A stretch of DNA of 64,000 nucleotides. Source: Amblyomma americanum. Its lineage: Eukaryota; Arthropoda; Arachnida; Ixodida; Ixodidae. The DNA lies in contig NC_135500.1 of NCBI RefSeq assembly GCF_052857255.1, positions 162,675,689 through 162,739,688 on the forward strand. The letters are read 5' to 3'. A program made the position numbers and the translations under genes. Positions 12,587 through 24,959 of the stretch are shown here, in pieces. Numbering within the stretch: the first letter of the stretch is position 1; each line of letters opens with the position of its first letter. The notes below the pieces were generated by a model. It was given only the letters and a program-made list of their open reading frames with translations. It ran no database searches and was not told the origin of the DNA.

Positions 12587-12903
12587 CGAATAATAATAAT
12601 TGGTTTTTTGGGGAAAGGAAATGGCGCAGTATCTGTCTCATATATCGTTGGGCACCTGAACCGCGCCGTAAGGGAGCGGATAAAGGAGGGAGTGAAAGAA
12701 GAAAGGAAGAAGAGGTGCCGTAGTGGAGGGCTCCGGAATAATTTCGACCACCTGGGGATCTTTAACGTGCACTGACATCGCACAGCACACGGGCGCCTTA
12801 GCGTTTTTCCTCCATAAAAACGCAGCCGCCGCGGTCGGGTTCGAGCCCGGGATCTCCGGATCAGTAGTCGAGCGCCCTAACCACTGAGCCACCGCGGCGG
12901 GGC
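12587..12903 (-). mobile_element. tRNA-derived SINE (family B), near full length
   Basis: On the minus strand the head (12903 down to about 12825) has a strong A box (TGGCTCAGTGG) and a box B reading GGCTCGAACCC, so an RNA polymerase III promoter is largely intact. The body carries the core GATGTCAGTG / CACGTTAAAGATCCCC / AGGTGGTCGAAATT, shared almost word for word with the Ruka copies. The 3' part differs from Ruka and ends in CCAATTATTATTATT instead of a CAAACC tail. This is therefore a sister family that shares head and core but has its own tail. No clear TSD was found. Confidence 0.85.
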
Positions 12904-13181
12904 TAAAATATAGATATTTGGACGAGTTCTAATTATGTTATCGTCTTAGGTTAATTCAGAGCAAACAGACAAGTACACACAGTGGAAGTTCTTACGGCAC
13001 AAACGCTTGGCCTGTGGTAATCATTCCTGTGCTTACTATCGGCTACAAAAGTTTACAGGAGCTGTGCTCCCGAAAAAAAAAAACATTAGTCATCGCTGTC
13101 TTGCGATGCACCCCCTGGTAATGTTGCCTGCTGATGTAGTGTGCTCGTCCCACACACTTTCAGACATCTGAAGCGAGTGGC

Positions 13182-13740
13182 TTGCGGGACTGCTTCGGAT
13201 TAAATTTTTGCAGCGCACATCTCAGCCCGAGCATTTCTCGCCCGGGCCCCTTCAGGGACGCTGTGGAACCCCATGCCCTCACGCAAACCTTCAGAGACAT
13301 ATTGCAGCACATCAGGCATTCTCTCAGGGTGTACCCCCCGCCGAAAAAAAAGTCAGAAAAAGTAGAAGGGATCTCATTTCGTAAGATTCGGAACAACACC
13401 TTTAATACTCCATCTATAGTGTATACCCCATGAACTTGGAGTCGTTCGAATCGAAATGTAAGGTCTGCGGTGAGAAGGCAGGCTTATATCGCATAATATG
13501 GGCCTGTCAGGGAGACAGGTGCATGGCCGTCATAGAAAAGCAAGCACAGGAGGGATTGAAGGTAGCTCTGTCCAGCTCCTACAGTACGAACCAGAAGGAC
13601 CTCGTCGGCAGAAGACTTCACCAACGCATTTCCAGAATAAGGACCCCGTCCGTGAAGGCCTCATAATGAGTCAAGAAAGCATTTTTACCGCCCCCACCAC
13701 CACACGCACAACCGCATGCAATAAACTTTTGTGGTCTATA
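13182..13740 (+). pseudogene. 3' fragment of an RNase H-type (I/R1-like) LINE
   Basis: Two overlapping plus-strand frames together resemble the C-terminal end of tick LINE polyproteins. The first (to about 13433) has QTFRDILQHIRHSLRVYPPP followed by a basic segment. The second (13430-13666) has SKCKVCGEKAGLYRIIWACQ, which matches the terminal Cys/His knuckle (C-x2-C...H/I...W-x-C) of this family, then a short tail and stop. A frameshift near 13425 separates the two, and the usual His of the knuckle is replaced (RIIWAC rather than HIIWAC). An AATAAA at 13720-13725 may be the element's polyadenylation signal. No reverse transcriptase or RNase H domain is present here. Confidence 0.65.
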
Positions 13741-14660
13741 GTACCAGTCGGTTTCGCGTTGAATTCACTTAAAATAATACCACGAACATGTATATTGTCG
13801 GAGTGCGTGATTGCATTTACCAATTAGCCGGCTGTGGCACAATGCCTGAAGATCAAGTATTTTACAGCGAATTTCATCCGTGTAGTAAATTTCTGCTGAT
13901 ACATGCAGTACACCGATTGAATTGTATATGGCGCTTTCAAGTGGTTTATTACCATTCATTCAGACCACTTACCACTCAGACGTACACTCACTGCTTGCTG
14001 CACAGCACCGGCTGGACAAGAGCAACTTTTACTTTTCGGGCACACAAGCTACGAGAAGCCCATGAAACATTTAACTAAGCCGCAGCCATTTCTCGTCGTG
14101 TCTCATCGTAAAGAGCAAAATACAGCTACATTACGTTTAACAGTTGTCATTTTCACAGCAGCCTGTATCAAATACCGCGGGAAAACACCGACATCTGCTT
14201 GAGGGCCGTAGAGCTGCGCGTCACAAAGATGCACTAACGTCATTGGGTTTGTGCGCCGATGTTATTTATATCAAGCTGTTGACAGTTTTAGTAGCCTCGA
14301 CTGGTCAAAAATTAGAAACCTAATTGAGCAATGAAAATTGCTAGATTAACCCTGCTGGCAGATAGCACTGTATTGTCTGTATTGCGCAGTCACGGCCTCC
14401 GCATTGCAAAAATTATGGAGACGCTTAAATCTCTTCGACAGTGGAATGTGACAGAGTTAGAAGCAACGTTGCTGCTACATGTCTATGTGTCTTTGACAGT
14501 TCTTTCACTTCATATGCAATGTTGCCATGGCCGTCGTAGCTGTATTTGCACGCGCATAATTATACGCTCAGTGACTCCTCCGAGAAGCTGTTCCATCCCG
14601 CTTGTCTCGCCCTTTGCAGGTAGCACGCGCCCTCCTTTTTTTCAGTTTGGAATTTTCATG
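13741..14660. other. Unassigned non-coding stretch
   Basis: No supported feature. A 125-codon open frame at 14331-14708 has no recognisable domain and runs into the following tandem repeat. Confidence 0.5.
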
Positions 14661-15022
14661 CCAGAGTGGGCAGATGGCATTGAATTGACTTCCATTGAAT
14701 TGCATTAACTTTATTACCACCTGCCACGATGAGCAGGTTGTGATGGCCTCACAAGAAGACGTGAAGTCACTGCCCTGTCGACAAATCAGCGACTATTGTG
14801 ACTAACCCACGGCGTGCAATCTCATGATGGGCAGTGCCACAGTGGGCAGGTGGCAACTGCATTGAATTTATTTGAATTAAATTAATTGCCACCTCCTGTG
14901 GTAGGCAGGTTTCTCACAGTCTGGTGGGCAGGTTGTGATGAGGTCACAAGTTCACGTGACCTCTCTCGACCGATCGATGACTTTTGTGGCAGACACAGGA
15001 CGTGGAGTCGCATGATGTGAAG
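14661..15022. repeat. Diverged tandem dimer, ~174-bp unit
   Basis: Two successive blocks starting near 14661 and 14835 follow the same order of motifs: AGTGGGCAG-TGGCA, an AT-rich segment with TTGAATT words, CCACCT, GCAGGTTGTGATG, (A/G)GCCTCACAAG or AGGTCACAAG, CGAC...TCA/GCGA, and a GGCGTG/GGACGTG-CATGATG end. The second copy has an extra insert. Two linked copies of this length suggest a piece of dispersed satellite or a duplicated element. Confidence 0.6.
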
Positions 15023-16850
15023 TCTAAGGCTGTGGAATTAAAATTAAAGCATGGTCTAGGTATTGTCGTTTGCAAGCTTTAAAGCTTCTGCATAAAGCTG
15101 TTTTCGGGCGGACGTGCTCTGCCCATTGCTGTGGAACCCCATCTTCTTTCAAGCGCAGTCACCGGGCGAAGAAGCGAGAGAAATGGGGCAAAACACCGCC
15201 GCAACCACGCCGTACGCGAGGCTAGAACCCTTTACATGTTTGCCTCCGAGGCGATGCAGCACTACGACAGGAGTGACAGCATCGTAGGCCGAACGCCTGA
15301 CGGTATGACAGAGTAAACAACGCGCGCATCGCAGAACAGAGGAATTGCACAAACGCGAACAGAGTCGCGTTTGTGCAGTCAGACAGCCTGCCATTCCGGG
15401 GATTATGCGTCCAACGCACTCGCGCGCAGGTGGCCGCGTCGACGAAGTGCTTGCGTAGCGTTGCCAGTGCGTCGATGCATGCACTGACGCACCCAGGGCT
15501 CCGCGTCATTCGTCTTACATGCACGGACGCACAAGCGCAAAGCAAACTCGATCGTCTCTATGCGGACGTTCCGCTCAGGCGGTGAGCAGCGTCACATTAG
15601 ACGCGTGCGCGACTTCGTGTTTGGTACGCGCGGCCTACAGGGTGCGGCCGACAACAATTTCTGTTTTGATTCAGAGTGTCTCGGTGAAGAACACACACTC
15701 GAAAGCACTGAGCGCTATTAACGGCTAAGCGTGGCACACGACAGCTGCAGGATAATGGCTTTCGCGGGATCATGTTTCCAGATAACCCTTGTCATTATGG
15801 CCACTCATCACAGCTAGACACGCAGTATACAAGGAAGTATTAGCCGCGCCATGTTGCCAAGGCAATCGCCCAGACAACACACGGGAAATCGTCGGGCGCC
15901 TGTTCTCCTAATAGCACAGACAGTAAGCAAAAGCTACTATCGCAGCGTCGAGGATTTTCTTGAGTAATCTGTGGTCTCACTACAATACACATGAGGAAAT
16001 TTGCAGCATTTCTTTGTGACCGTATCAGTTGTAAGCCCATTGATGCTGATTGTAATTGTTCTCTTGTTTCGATGCTCCTACACGTTGTTAAATTACCCTA
16101 AAATATTGGATTAAATTGATCCAATTTTTACTGCGTTCATAGGCGCCCGTCGCCGTTCATTTTCAAACCAATTACTGCGACTAGCACCTTTTGAAAGACA
16201 CAGTGTCATAATCGCACATTGCTGTCGTCTCAGTGCGCTGCACGATTTCTACCGTTACGCTATACTCTGCTTTTTTTTTTTGCTGTATTACCACATAGCA
16301 GGTCAACCTGCATCCGCAATGACAGCACTTAACCCACTCCTCATTCAGTTGTTTCCTTGCAATAAATGACAGTCGCGTCCTTTATGGTGTATCATTCTGC
16401 TGTCACCATTGACGTGGAGTGGTGTTTTTTTACTTTATTTTAGGGACTGGGCATGCGTTACCAGGCTGCATGCTATGCTCACTGTTATGAACAACTTAAA
16501 GATTCACAGTTCTTTCCTGTGGGAATACTCATGTCCAACATTTTTGGACACAGATTTTGAATATTAGAAAATGTTAAGGTAGTGTTATGAAATTATTGAA
16601 GCCAATGGTGCATTCTTCCGATGTGTAGCAAAAGTTTTCTTTAAAAGTTTTTGCATCATTCGCATCGAGCAGTTAAGATTGCCATAAAAAGCCAATGGCG
16701 AATACTTTTCACAATAGTAAAACCTTGATAGCAAAAAAAAGCAACCCTTTTGGCGGGAGATCTGCGAATATCTAACTTTATCTCGTTCAAAAATGCTTTT
16801 GTCCAGAATTGTTGGGCATGTAACGCAAAGGGGGCAGGAGACAAGCTGCT
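15023..16850. other. Unassigned stretch with CpG-rich patch
   Basis: About 15130-15660 is CpG-rich with several overlapping open frames on both strands, none recognised. The remainder is AT-rich and featureless. Confidence 0.45.
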
Positions 16851-16945
16851 TACAAGCAAAGGCCTCGTATGGCTGCTGAAACAATTTTGGCACTTGATAT
16901 TCGTTCTGAAATAAAGTGCTTTACTACTACTACGACTACAAATAA
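16850..16945 (+). repeat. Possible LINE 3' end with (TAC)n tail
   Basis: An AATAAA signal (about 16911-16916) is followed within a few bases by a short (TAC)n tract at 16922-16938. This layout (AATAAA, short spacer, trinucleotide tail) matches retroelement 3' termini elsewhere in the window. The upstream sequence has no recognisable coding block. Confidence 0.3.
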
Positions 16946-18937
16946 ACCAAGCAGAAATTATCCTGGAAAAAAATGTTTTTCTCCCTTTACACAGTTTCTC
17001 TCTCAAGCGTGGGTGCCCCTACAGCGACTTGATTTCGTGGCGAGGCAAGCATGGCATACTTTAGTTGAGGTTTAGGTCAAGAGATGTGCTGGCTAAAACT
17101 CTACAATGCGAGCAATATTTTGCTTTTTTGTGAACTTTTGCGTCACCTTGCATTGTCTATTCCATAGCAGGAGTGAATATAAGCATGTAAAAGAGCAGCT
17201 CAGAGCGCCTCAGCAGTTGCTATGTCAGAATTCCTACTGTGTTTATATATGCGTCATAGCCGTGTCATCATGTAAGTGGTACTAGCATATACACTTTTAT
17301 GATTTTTACCCCCTTTAAGTGCAGCCTAATCCATGCCCGCAGCGTTACAGTTTATTGTTCGCGGGATGCCGCTGGTGGTCTCATCACATGTTTACATTAA
17401 TAACTGTATATATGAAGCATTTTGGGGGAAAGCGATGCTGCCCTCGATGTTGTATGCCGCAACAGAAAATATGTGTTCAACTGCCATATAGTGATGAACG
17501 TGCGTAGAGGGGCCGAGGGTATGGAAGCACTCGGAATATACAATGCGTTATCATATACGCCAGGAAGGCGTGGCCCATGTGAATGGGCATAGCGGTCAGC
17601 GCTCTCATGGGATAAGATAACTACTATACGCTCTTTAGATATCGCTGCAGATGCGCGCGCGCAGAATCCTTGTGAGTCTCATGCTAGATATAAGGTTTAC
17701 GATGCTTTTCATCGCCCCGTCCATGTTACTTCAGGTATTCCGCTTTAAATCGTACTTTACACTTCCGTTGCAGCGCCAATTAAACCCACTTTTACATATG
17801 ATCCCAATTAAGTGACTCGACAAAGGGTGTTGTATAACGTTCATCGAATGCGCTTGAGAAATGCGTGCAATCAAAATTTAGCTTTGTGGGGTGTCAAAGA
17901 GGTGGCAGGTTGAATATGGGACAAAGGGGCTACATCATGTCACAGCTCCACTTTTTTTTATTTGTACGAATGAAGATTGCTGTGGCTGCCTGTGATCAAA
18001 CAAAGCACTAAACCTGCCCGGCCCGTGGCATCTCGCCATGAGCACTACATGGCTTGTTGCTGAAACTTCGAGGGCAAAAGAATGTCAAGGAAAACGTGTA
18101 GTGCAATTTTAATTGCAACCAGGGCTTAGCCGTTCGGTAGAGACGTTATAAATGACCACAATACGGCATCATTACGCCTACGTGGCCGCGGGTCCTGTTT
18201 TCTTTTATTCGAATTCTTTCAAGTGGTAGAATAATGGACAGGTTCTCTCAAATTGAAGCCGCGAGCCCGCGTTTTATCGCATGAGGTTAAAATTCACTCG
18301 TTTTCGCTCTAATTAGCACTAATAGCAGCGCGGGAACTGTAGCAACTCATGGGCCCAAAGCCAAAGTTATGGTGCTGTTTTCTTCAGCTAATTCTTACGC
18401 GCTAGCTCACTCGCTAACTGTACAGAACTGCAGTAGACCACACTTACTCAAGCTGAGATGAACGCATCCTCAGCGACCCTGTTCTATGTGCTTCTGGAGT
18501 GCATTTGCCTCCCTTGGTAACGGTTAGGAGAACCATACCCAGGCATTTCTTAAGCCATTTCATGCACTATGAATTGCTCGAAACGATTTATACTCTCTGT
18601 AAAGCACACTGAACACTCAGGCTTAGTCTGAGAATTCGAGAATTGCAGTCATGAAGAAGCATGCTGGACCTCCAAGTGTACCAGATTATTTCGCCGATTT
18701 TACCTTAGTGATCCCGCTCGGCGAACGAGGCACCAATTGCATCGATTCATCACTGACTGCGCAGTTCTTTGGTTCTTTGTATCTGAGTGACTTTAGAGAT
18801 CTCGATGTTGACTTGAGATGCAGACTTCTGCTTACAGCATTGCAAACAAACACAATGGATAAAATAACAATTTATATTCCTGTCTATTAATAAAGATGCC
18901 GTGCAAAATACTCTCCATAAAAGTTTCGTTAGCACTT
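16946..18937. other. Unassigned non-coding stretch
   Basis: No gene or repeat family was recognised. An 80-codon frame at 18651-18890 next to an AATAAA has no domain and is not called. Confidence 0.5.
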
Positions 18938-19046
18938 TGCCAATCTAAAGTGCGGCAAGGCGAAAGTCTTTGGCCTTGTCGACTGCGATTCTAGCTTCGC
19001 AGGTTCCAAAGGCTTCTTCTACCTTGCCACACTTTAGATTATGGCA
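18938..19046. repeat. Imperfect inverted repeat, ~38-bp arms
   Basis: The left arm (18938-18973) and right arm (19006-19046) are near reverse complements. They pair through TGCCA, ATCTAAAGTG, GGCAAGG and CTTTGG blocks with a few small bulges, around a ~32-base loop. RNA from either strand would fold into one long hairpin. It may be a terminal or miniature foldback element, or the precursor of a small RNA. Confidence 0.6.
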
Positions 19047-19700
19047 AGGCAGGCACGTCACGGCCAGGGAAATGCGTCTGCAGAATGTCGCAACTCTGCT
19101 GGGGAATCTTGCTGAGATCGTCAGTGAACCCCAGACGATCGCATGCCGAGCACGTGGCGCCTAACTCGTTCTCCTCAAAGTGCTTCGTGAAGTAGTTGGT
19201 GGCTGAAGCATACTGTAGCCTCGGCGAAACTAGATGTACGGCACAGCTGCCTCACAATGGTGCTAGATGCGCTGGGTGCCGACTGACACGGTCCGTCGCC
19301 ATGAGACGTAGTGGGCCCCGCCTGTCGTGCCAACCAACCATGACGGTTGCGGTACATCTCTTTAGCTTTGCTTCCAGATCAACTGGCGAGCCGCTTTAGC
19401 CGCTTGCGCACGTTGCGCTTGGTGCATCTGGTACCCACTCGTACTAACTCCCTTGCGTGGAGGTACTTGCGCTGGCACGATCTCGACGACGTTGTTGGCA
19501 CTTGCAGTCTGCTTCTCTGGCCTTTCTTTGCTTCTTTCTTGTCTGCTTCTCCGACTTCACTGGCGCCGGTGGCGCCACCAGCGCGCGCGCCGTTACCATG
19601 ACGACCTCGGGTGTGACGTCACCCTCTATGGTCGCTATATCGGCGTCAGCGCTTATCCACGCATTTGGTTGTTTTCTTCGTTTTTTTTTCACAATAATTA
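19047..19700. other. Unassigned CpG-rich stretch
   Basis: Rich in CpG, with a palindromic TGGCGCC-GGT-GGCGCCA at 19561-19577, a (GC)n patch, and a full CRE-type palindrome TGACGTCA at 19614-19621. Open frames occur on both strands but none is recognised. Confidence 0.4.
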
Positions 19701-19882
19701 GCTATAAATAATTAACTAATCCATCTACAGTCATCAAACTTGGCGTCGGGGTTAAATTTTGTACCCTCTATCTGATGCTTCATTCGTTTCGTCCTATCCT
19801 GATTAGTTGTCGCGTTATTCGTGGAAGACAGCGTTACACCGGACGCGCGAGTATGGGCCATTAAAGGCTTTCGCCTTAATAA
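19701..19882 (+). repeat. 3' end of the hairpin-tailed repeat family
   Basis: The terminal block 19851-19881 matches 8809-8838 (TATGRGCCATTAAAGG, then CTTTCGCCTTAATA), with one purine difference. The upstream body is not clearly alike, so only the end identifies the family. The left boundary is uncertain. Confidence 0.45.
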
Positions 19883-22800
19883 AGGTTCAGCCGGCAGCAC
19901 AGTTCGTTTACGTAGCTTCCAATTAAATGCCTACATCCTATTCGCGTGGGTTCTATTAGGCATCAGTGTTTAAGGACCACATGCTTTGCGCATTACTAGC
20001 ACTGGCAATGTGTTTCAGAAGGTATCACTGGTGACCACTTGAACGGTCATACTTCTAGCAAGTGCGCAGACTGCCAAAAGCACATTAAACTCTGTGCACT
20101 GCTAAATGCTTACCTTGTATTATAATGGTCAGGCTTGTGTCCTTAGGATGAAATAATGACTGGAACAGCGTTTGGCGCTCCAGGTTCATGATTTCAGCTC
20201 AGCTGTATTGAATACTAATATGAGGGCGAAAGAGAGGACGCATATTTACAAACATAATGCGGCAGACAACCATTAAGACCCACACAGATTATAGGCGTAA
20301 AGAAGCTTGACTGACTTCGTCAGTACATCTAGAAAAATAAATTCTGGCGCCAACACAGCAGACCTAGACCCGTACTAGCGTTCTGCTAGCGCAGTGGTGT
20401 TTACATTCGTCCACGGGAAAGGGTGTTGGAGCAGTTACTTTCTAAAATGGTTAAGCCTACTTGGCCATTCTGAGTGAGACTTCAGCTACAGCTAATTATG
20501 TTAGCTTGGCCGCCAGCCTGGCATGCTTGTCGAGAAGGAAAGAGAATGAATTAAATAGAACACATGCACAATGAAAGTGCGCACGCAGAGCACGCGCTCA
20601 GCCAAAGCTATTTACAGAGTCCAACTCGGTCTGTCTTGCGAAGTAGTGCCCTCGTTCCGTGCGGCGCGACAGCGCAGTTATTCAAGAACGTCTCGCATCT
20701 TAAAGCGTTAGTGGCGCCGCACATTCCACGCAGCCTTTGGGGAGCGGCCACAGGTCTTAACGTGCATCGTGCATCGCACGTGCGCGATATTAAGGTTTCT
20801 GTCTAGTATAGATTAAATGTGTTTCAACTCACGAAATTGGGATGAAAGCTTAAGAGAGTTGATAAAGCTCACCCGAATACTTGAAAGCAAACACGTGCGC
20901 ATCTCTACAGATAGCGCAGCGTTTAAATGTTGCATCCGGAATGAATGGTGCTGACGGAACGACAGTGTTTTCACTCGCACAATAAATGCAGCTTGAATAT
21001 GAATTCGTTTGTTCGTTTCCTTCAAATGTGGCAGACATTATGTTCATGTCTATAATGTCCAGAACATCGGTCGCATCATACTAAGAATCTTCAAAACAAA
21101 TTTCCTTACTTTTTTTTTCTTTGACATACTCCAGAAACCATGCTCTAGTCATCGGCCTATCAAAACAAACTACTAAAGCCGATTAGCTAAAGCATTATTA
21201 TGTGCTTGCATCCGTCTTGCAATAGAGCCACATGTATAGCCAGCAATTCTCGACAAAACTATTTTTCAACGGGAAAGAGTTTATGAACGCACTTTTTTCC
21301 TGTACGGTAAGATTTTTCTATAGCAGTCAATATATCCACAGATGTCCTGTCGGCAGGCTTGCATTTTTTTTTTGCTATTGATGTTTTTGCTGTCGTCAAA
21401 AGCCTTAGCAAATGGTTTTCTATGGCAGTCTTGAATGTTCGATGCGAGCGACGGAAAAACGTTATAAGGAAGATTTTGCTACGCATCCGAAGAATGGACC
21501 ATTACGTTCAATATTTCTACAACAGTACCTCATAATATTCTAATATAAGAGCGAAAACGAGGAAATCTTTGATTACGCAAAAGTTTTGTACCGGCAAATA
21601 AAATGTGATCCCCGATTTTTCGAACTACGAATATTATTGCTCCCCTCTCGCTACTTTCAGTCACTTTTCCGCATCACTGAAAGCAGAGTACGTAGACATC
21701 ACGGCTCATTCATCGAAGGTTCAAACGTGTTTAGGCATTTAACCTCACGAGTTACTGTACGGGTGCTTCACACTAGTTAATGCCACCATGGTCACTTCAA
21801 ATAATCTACGTCGGGTGTAGAAAACTGGAATGTGCGGGTGGGTGGTGTACTCGTGTGTTGATTAAAATCATGCGTAGGGATAGTTCAACGGCGAATAATT
21901 TCGGTCAGGATATGAAGTGGCTGAATAAGAGGATCGGGATTTAAACCAACAGTGATTCAGTGTCACATAAGGGAATCAAATGCTTGAAGCACCGCTACTT
22001 GAGTCAGCGATTACAAAGAACGAGAAATGACTCACTGAATTCTGTCGAGGCAAACGGGTTAGTTGCACATAAACGATGTAGGCGACTGTTCGTGCCAACA
22101 GCCCAGAGCCAATTTTTGCCGTAAAAAGTTAAGATCGGGTGGCCTCAAGCTCACTAGAGGCTCTCTTCTCGAGCCGTGCATAAATTCAAGAAAAGACATG
22201 GACGTGGACTGCATTACATTACATGCGTGCGGTGACCTATACTGCAGCACTCGGAGCGACCCAGTTTACTCACCCTTCAGAAACTCTGGCTGCAGGCGCA
22301 CGTCTGGCTTATGTTCCGCGTTAAGTATGCCGAGCGTGTTAGTAATTGTCGTGCAGGGATTGTCTCAGCCGATGGAGACGGCAACCTGAGGCTTGGGAGG
22401 CCAAGACATTCCAGGTTTCTCTGGCTTTGCATACGCATGTATTACATCCCGCAACGTTCCACAGGCATAATATATGAGCATAAACTTGAGTGCGACTACT
22501 AACATTGTGCTGGACTTCTTCAGTTTATGCGTGAGCCTAGCGAATCGATTTATTCGTGGTTATAAGGCCTCCTTCTAGTGATGAGGCCAGTGATAGTCTA
22601 CAATAATGCGCCAGTAAAAGAATATTTAAAATAGTACCGTCGTTGCGTTATGTTTGCTCTCGGTGTGTTCATTACGCTCTTATATACCTGAGGCAAAATG
22701 TCGCCACCACTTAAATCTGTTACGTTTCCATGCACTGCAAACAATGCCAACAGCTAACTGTCACCAGCACGATTATCCGGCTCACATTTTCGCACACACT

Positions 22801-22921
22801 TCTCATTGTGGAATTGATAAACGTTGCAGCATTGCTTGCTGAACTGACTGACTACGAACATCATGAAATAATGAAGATTGCACGGTAAGTAATGTTTCCA
22901 CGGGCACGCACCTCCCGTCGT
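19883..22921. other. Unassigned non-coding stretch
   Basis: No supported gene, RNA or repeat on either strand. Confidence 0.5.
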
Positions 22922-23000
22922 CATAAGTTTATGGAACGCCAATCGGAACCGCAGCTGAGTCCGAAATCGGAGCCGAACTTTTTTTTTGACTAAAGACCGG
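22922..23000 (+). repeat. GGAACCG/CCGAAATCGG-type repeat block
   Basis: This block contains words GGAACCG, CCGAAATCGGAGC and CGGAACC, which recur at 25870-25985 in the same orientation. It may be part of a dispersed repeat; the class is unknown. Confidence 0.35.
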
Positions 23001-23198
23001 AACCAAACCAACTTAATATTTTTCTTGCCGTCTTGTAATCTAGCATGACCTGGAACTATTTTATACGAAAATTTTTGTGTGGTGTGTCTCCTAATGAGCG
23101 AGAACTGGCTCATCTAGCATATTTGGTTCCAAACACGCTTTCCCGAAATTACCTCTTCATTTTTCTTTTATTTGCTTAAAAAGTAACAAGAGAGACGC

Positions 23199-23246
23199 CC
23201 GTACAAGTTCGAATGGAGAACTGATGTCAAGTTTGAATGGAGAACT
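23199..23246 (+). repeat. 24-bp tandem duplication
   Basis: Two adjacent ~24-bp copies share AAGTT-GAATGGAGAACT-ATGTC and differ at two positions. A related doublet around GCACTGCAGTG follows. No function is evident. Ends are approximate to a few bases. Confidence 0.6.
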
Positions 23247-24959
23247 CATGTCTGCACTGCAGTGCAATGACCTTAGTGTCAGCACTGCAGTGGTATTGCG
23301 CCACCAGCGGCAGTGAGCCTTCTTCGCAGCCTTTCTTTAACTATGCTAATTTTGAATTCCCTCTGAGGGTTTGTGGGGAAGTTTTTAGTATTAAGCGGCT
23401 AATAAAAAACTGATAGGGTGTTGTGAGGCAATAGAATGAGTAGTAATAAAATGCTCTGTAGCAACGGTTTAATCAAACCTGCATTACTAAAACTTGGCGC
23501 CAATACTGTGCACAAGTAGCGGCTACCAAAAACTTTGAAATTTGCAACAAAATAATCTGCAATATATTTTTATCATTTGTTTCATTATTTTTATGGTGGC
23601 GAAGTTTCCTGAAACCTCGAAAGCCGCCAGCGGGTCTATGAGCAATGCTTAGTGTCAAGAATATGAGTGGATGAAGGAGGAGCATGTTCAAGAGTCAAGG
23701 AACCTGGCCAATACAGGTGTGTGTGTGTGTGGCTTCGACCACCTATGAACCGCTCTTTGGTGCGTTGCGCTCTTCCTGCAATGCATATCATACTAACATC
23801 TGATATCGAAGAAGGCCTATTTTATTGTAAAATATGAAAGCTATGCTAGGGTCTCGTTATATTCTGGTTGGGCGAATAGGATCTTTTGTCGGGTATCCCT
23901 TCCGGCAATCAGCCGTTTCTGCGGTTTATTGAAGCCTAAGGTTTACCTGTTCTATGAGTGACTATTAACACATATTTGTAGTACATTTACAGAGCTAATC
24001 GATCATAACTTTTCTTTAATATCCCTTTTGTCAAAGCAGTAAGGTTTTGGTATACTTTCATGTTTCCTGTACGCTTGCAGTCATGACGCACGGCATATAT
24101 TGAGGGACAATTTTCTCCACCACAATGTCTCTACCGTTTCTCTTCTTTCATACCCCTAGAAATCCCTAGTATACCCTGGTGTCCTGGCTGTTCTGATTTC
24201 TAGCAGACTCAAGGAATTTTCACCTGTTTACCAATTGCTCAGTTTCTTGCTTTACTTCCCCTTGTTTCAAATCGTAACCAAATACATTTATGTGCTTGAG
24301 TAAAGCTAAAAAAATTACGTTCATAAGCACCTGGCCTCAATGCGAAACCGGCTACTCGCGCGAAGCGGTTGCCGAAAGTTCTGAATTAGTGTGTACATAC
24401 GCAGCCTAGCAGGTTTTCTTTTTATGTTTTCGCTCATTAGATGAAACGCTGTGCACATGCGTAGTTGATTTGCGTTAACCACTCCTCTGTTCAGCAAATT
24501 TTTGTTCGAACTCTGGGGATTTGACTTTTATAAATTATTCATGTATATTGGAAATCTGATTTCGCATTTTTTTCTGGTAAAACCTAATTATGTTGATCCA
24601 CGCACAATGGAGCTAGGCTGCCAAATCACCAAGCGTCTCCTTATGGCCGACGAGAAAAAAACGGCTGTGAATCAACTCGGCTGAGCCACGTTATACGGAG
24701 CGAAAGGTAACCGAACCAGGGGCCGATGTCAACGCGGAGGCGTTGGCATCATTCGCTGCCCTTTTCCGCTTGAGATATTCTTGTTGCCAGTGCCACTGCT
24801 TCCCCAGACGTGCAGTGCCGGTCAGAAGTACCCAGGCCACAGTGTTTTGCTTTTCAGCAGTATAGTGGAGCAATAACAATACCCTCGAAGCTAAAAATAC
24901 CTGTGGATGTTCGAAAAAGTACCGTACTAATTTCTGATAACATTAATAGCTTTATCGGC
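23247..24959. other. Unassigned non-coding stretch
   Basis: Contains a short (GT)n at about 23717-23731. No other supported feature. Confidence 0.5.
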
